Origin: Spirochaetaceae bacterium
Lineage (GTDB): Bacteria > Spirochaetota > Spirochaetia > Treponematales > Breznakiellaceae
NCBI GenBank assembly: GCA_031283025.1
Contig: JAITCP010000055.1
Location: 1-5,031, forward strand
Length of the DNA: 5,031 nucleotides
Direction: 5' to 3'
Shown: positions 4,627-5,031 of the stretch, in pieces
Numbering within the stretch: the first letter of the stretch is position 1
Layout: each line of letters begins with the position of its first letter
Notes under the pieces: model-generated
What the model was told of the DNA's origin: nothing
Databases searched by the model: none
The model's input: the letters and a program-made list of their open reading frames with translations, nothing else
Made by a program: the position numbers and the translations under genes

Positions 4627-5031
4627 ATGAACAAAACATTTACATTGTTATTAGTAGTCATTTTAACGGTATACGCGGCAAATCTGTATGCTCAAGCATC
4701 AAAGGAAACGCCGGAGCCAAAACAAATCGAAAACAAAATTTCCGCGGTTAAAAATGCCAATCCCGGCGATTATATTCTGCTGCCTTCGGGGAAAAAATAT
4801 ACGCTTACAAAAGAAGAAATTGCGATAGCCAAGGGCGAATTTAATTATGAAAATTTGTCCGATGTGGAAACAACGGTTGAAAGCGACGGGACGGAAATTA
4901 AAACCATATCCCAGGGGCATATTGCCTATATTTATCCGGACGGCCAATCAACCCATATTTTGAAAACGAACATTTCATTCACCGCCTATATGCGGTATGT
5001 AAAGGACGCGTATTATCTTGCCCAGTATATT
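4627..5031 (+). CDS. Exported protein of unknown function, N-terminal part (runs off the window)
   Basis: An open frame of 135 codons continues past the right edge without a stop. It starts with a typical signal peptide (MNKTFTLLLVVILTVYAANLYAQ; cleavage near residue 23-25), and no lipoprotein Cys is seen. The mature part begins with a charged linker (SKETPEPKQIENKI), then ANPGDYILLPSGKKYTLTKEEIAIAKGEF (about 48-76), which reads like a small beta-rich domain, then alternating strand-like segments with many Tyr. I do not recognise the family. It follows the trxB stop by 26 bp on the same strand with its own Shine-Dalgarno, so co-transcription is likely. It looks more AT-rich than trxB (about 38% GC in 4681-4740 against about 60% in 3661-3720, counted by eye), which may mean recent acquisition or relaxed codon use. 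Confidence 0.75.
   Translation, partial: MNKTFTLLLVVILTVYAANLYAQASKETPEPKQIENKISAVKNANPGDYILLPSGKKYTLTKEEIAIAKGEFNYENLSDVETTVESDGTEIKTISQGHIAYIYPDGQSTHILKTNISFTAYMRYVKDAYYLAQYI

Overview
The window looks like chromosomal DNA from a spirochaete, most likely a host-associated Treponema of the termite-gut type. I infer this from the flavour of the proteins: an Rpn/PD-(D/E)XK protein with the 'NVEM' active-site strand and LKETYQIAIL segment that I associate with Treponema, a spirochaete-like thioredoxin reductase, and secreted helical-repeat proteins. No database search was possible, so the species is not established.

Layout, left to right. Bases 2-514 (+) are the 3' end of an ABC exporter subunit (nucleotide-binding domain). 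Bases 515-1033 hold no convincing gene but several inverted repeats, including a long hairpin (604-698) and a perfect 12-bp inverted repeat (714-725/749-760), followed by a promoter and ribosome binding site for the next gene. Bases 1034-1942 (+) encode an Rpn-family nuclease. Inside it are an in-frame promoter (1649-1677), a consensus Shine-Dalgarno (1698-1703) and an ATG (1712) that would make a separate 76-residue C-terminal protein. Bases 2059-3537 (-) encode an exported protein with a transglutaminase-like Cys/His/Asp site and a helical TPR-like tail, converging on rpn across 116 bp. Bases 3575-4600 (+) encode thioredoxin reductase, divergent from the previous gene across only 37 bp. Bases 4627-5031 (+) are the 5' part of an exported protein of unknown function, 26 bp downstream of trxB.

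Two things stand out. First, the rpn gene carries what looks like a complete nested gene, the arrangement known from E. coli rpn loci, where the short C-terminal protein restrains the toxic, anti-phage long nuclease. Here it appears in a distant lineage and can be read directly from DNA signals. Second, trxB and the divergent transglutaminase-like gene share overlapping promoters whose predicted transcription starts fall at or next to the start codons, and neither has a Shine-Dalgarno, so both may be leaderless mRNAs.

How the genes work together: trxB supplies reduced thioredoxin and is probably co-transcribed with the exported protein downstream. The divergent gene may be co-regulated through the shared 37-bp region. 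The rpn block, with its repeat-rich upstream DNA, looks like an independent accessory module set between housekeeping-type genes.
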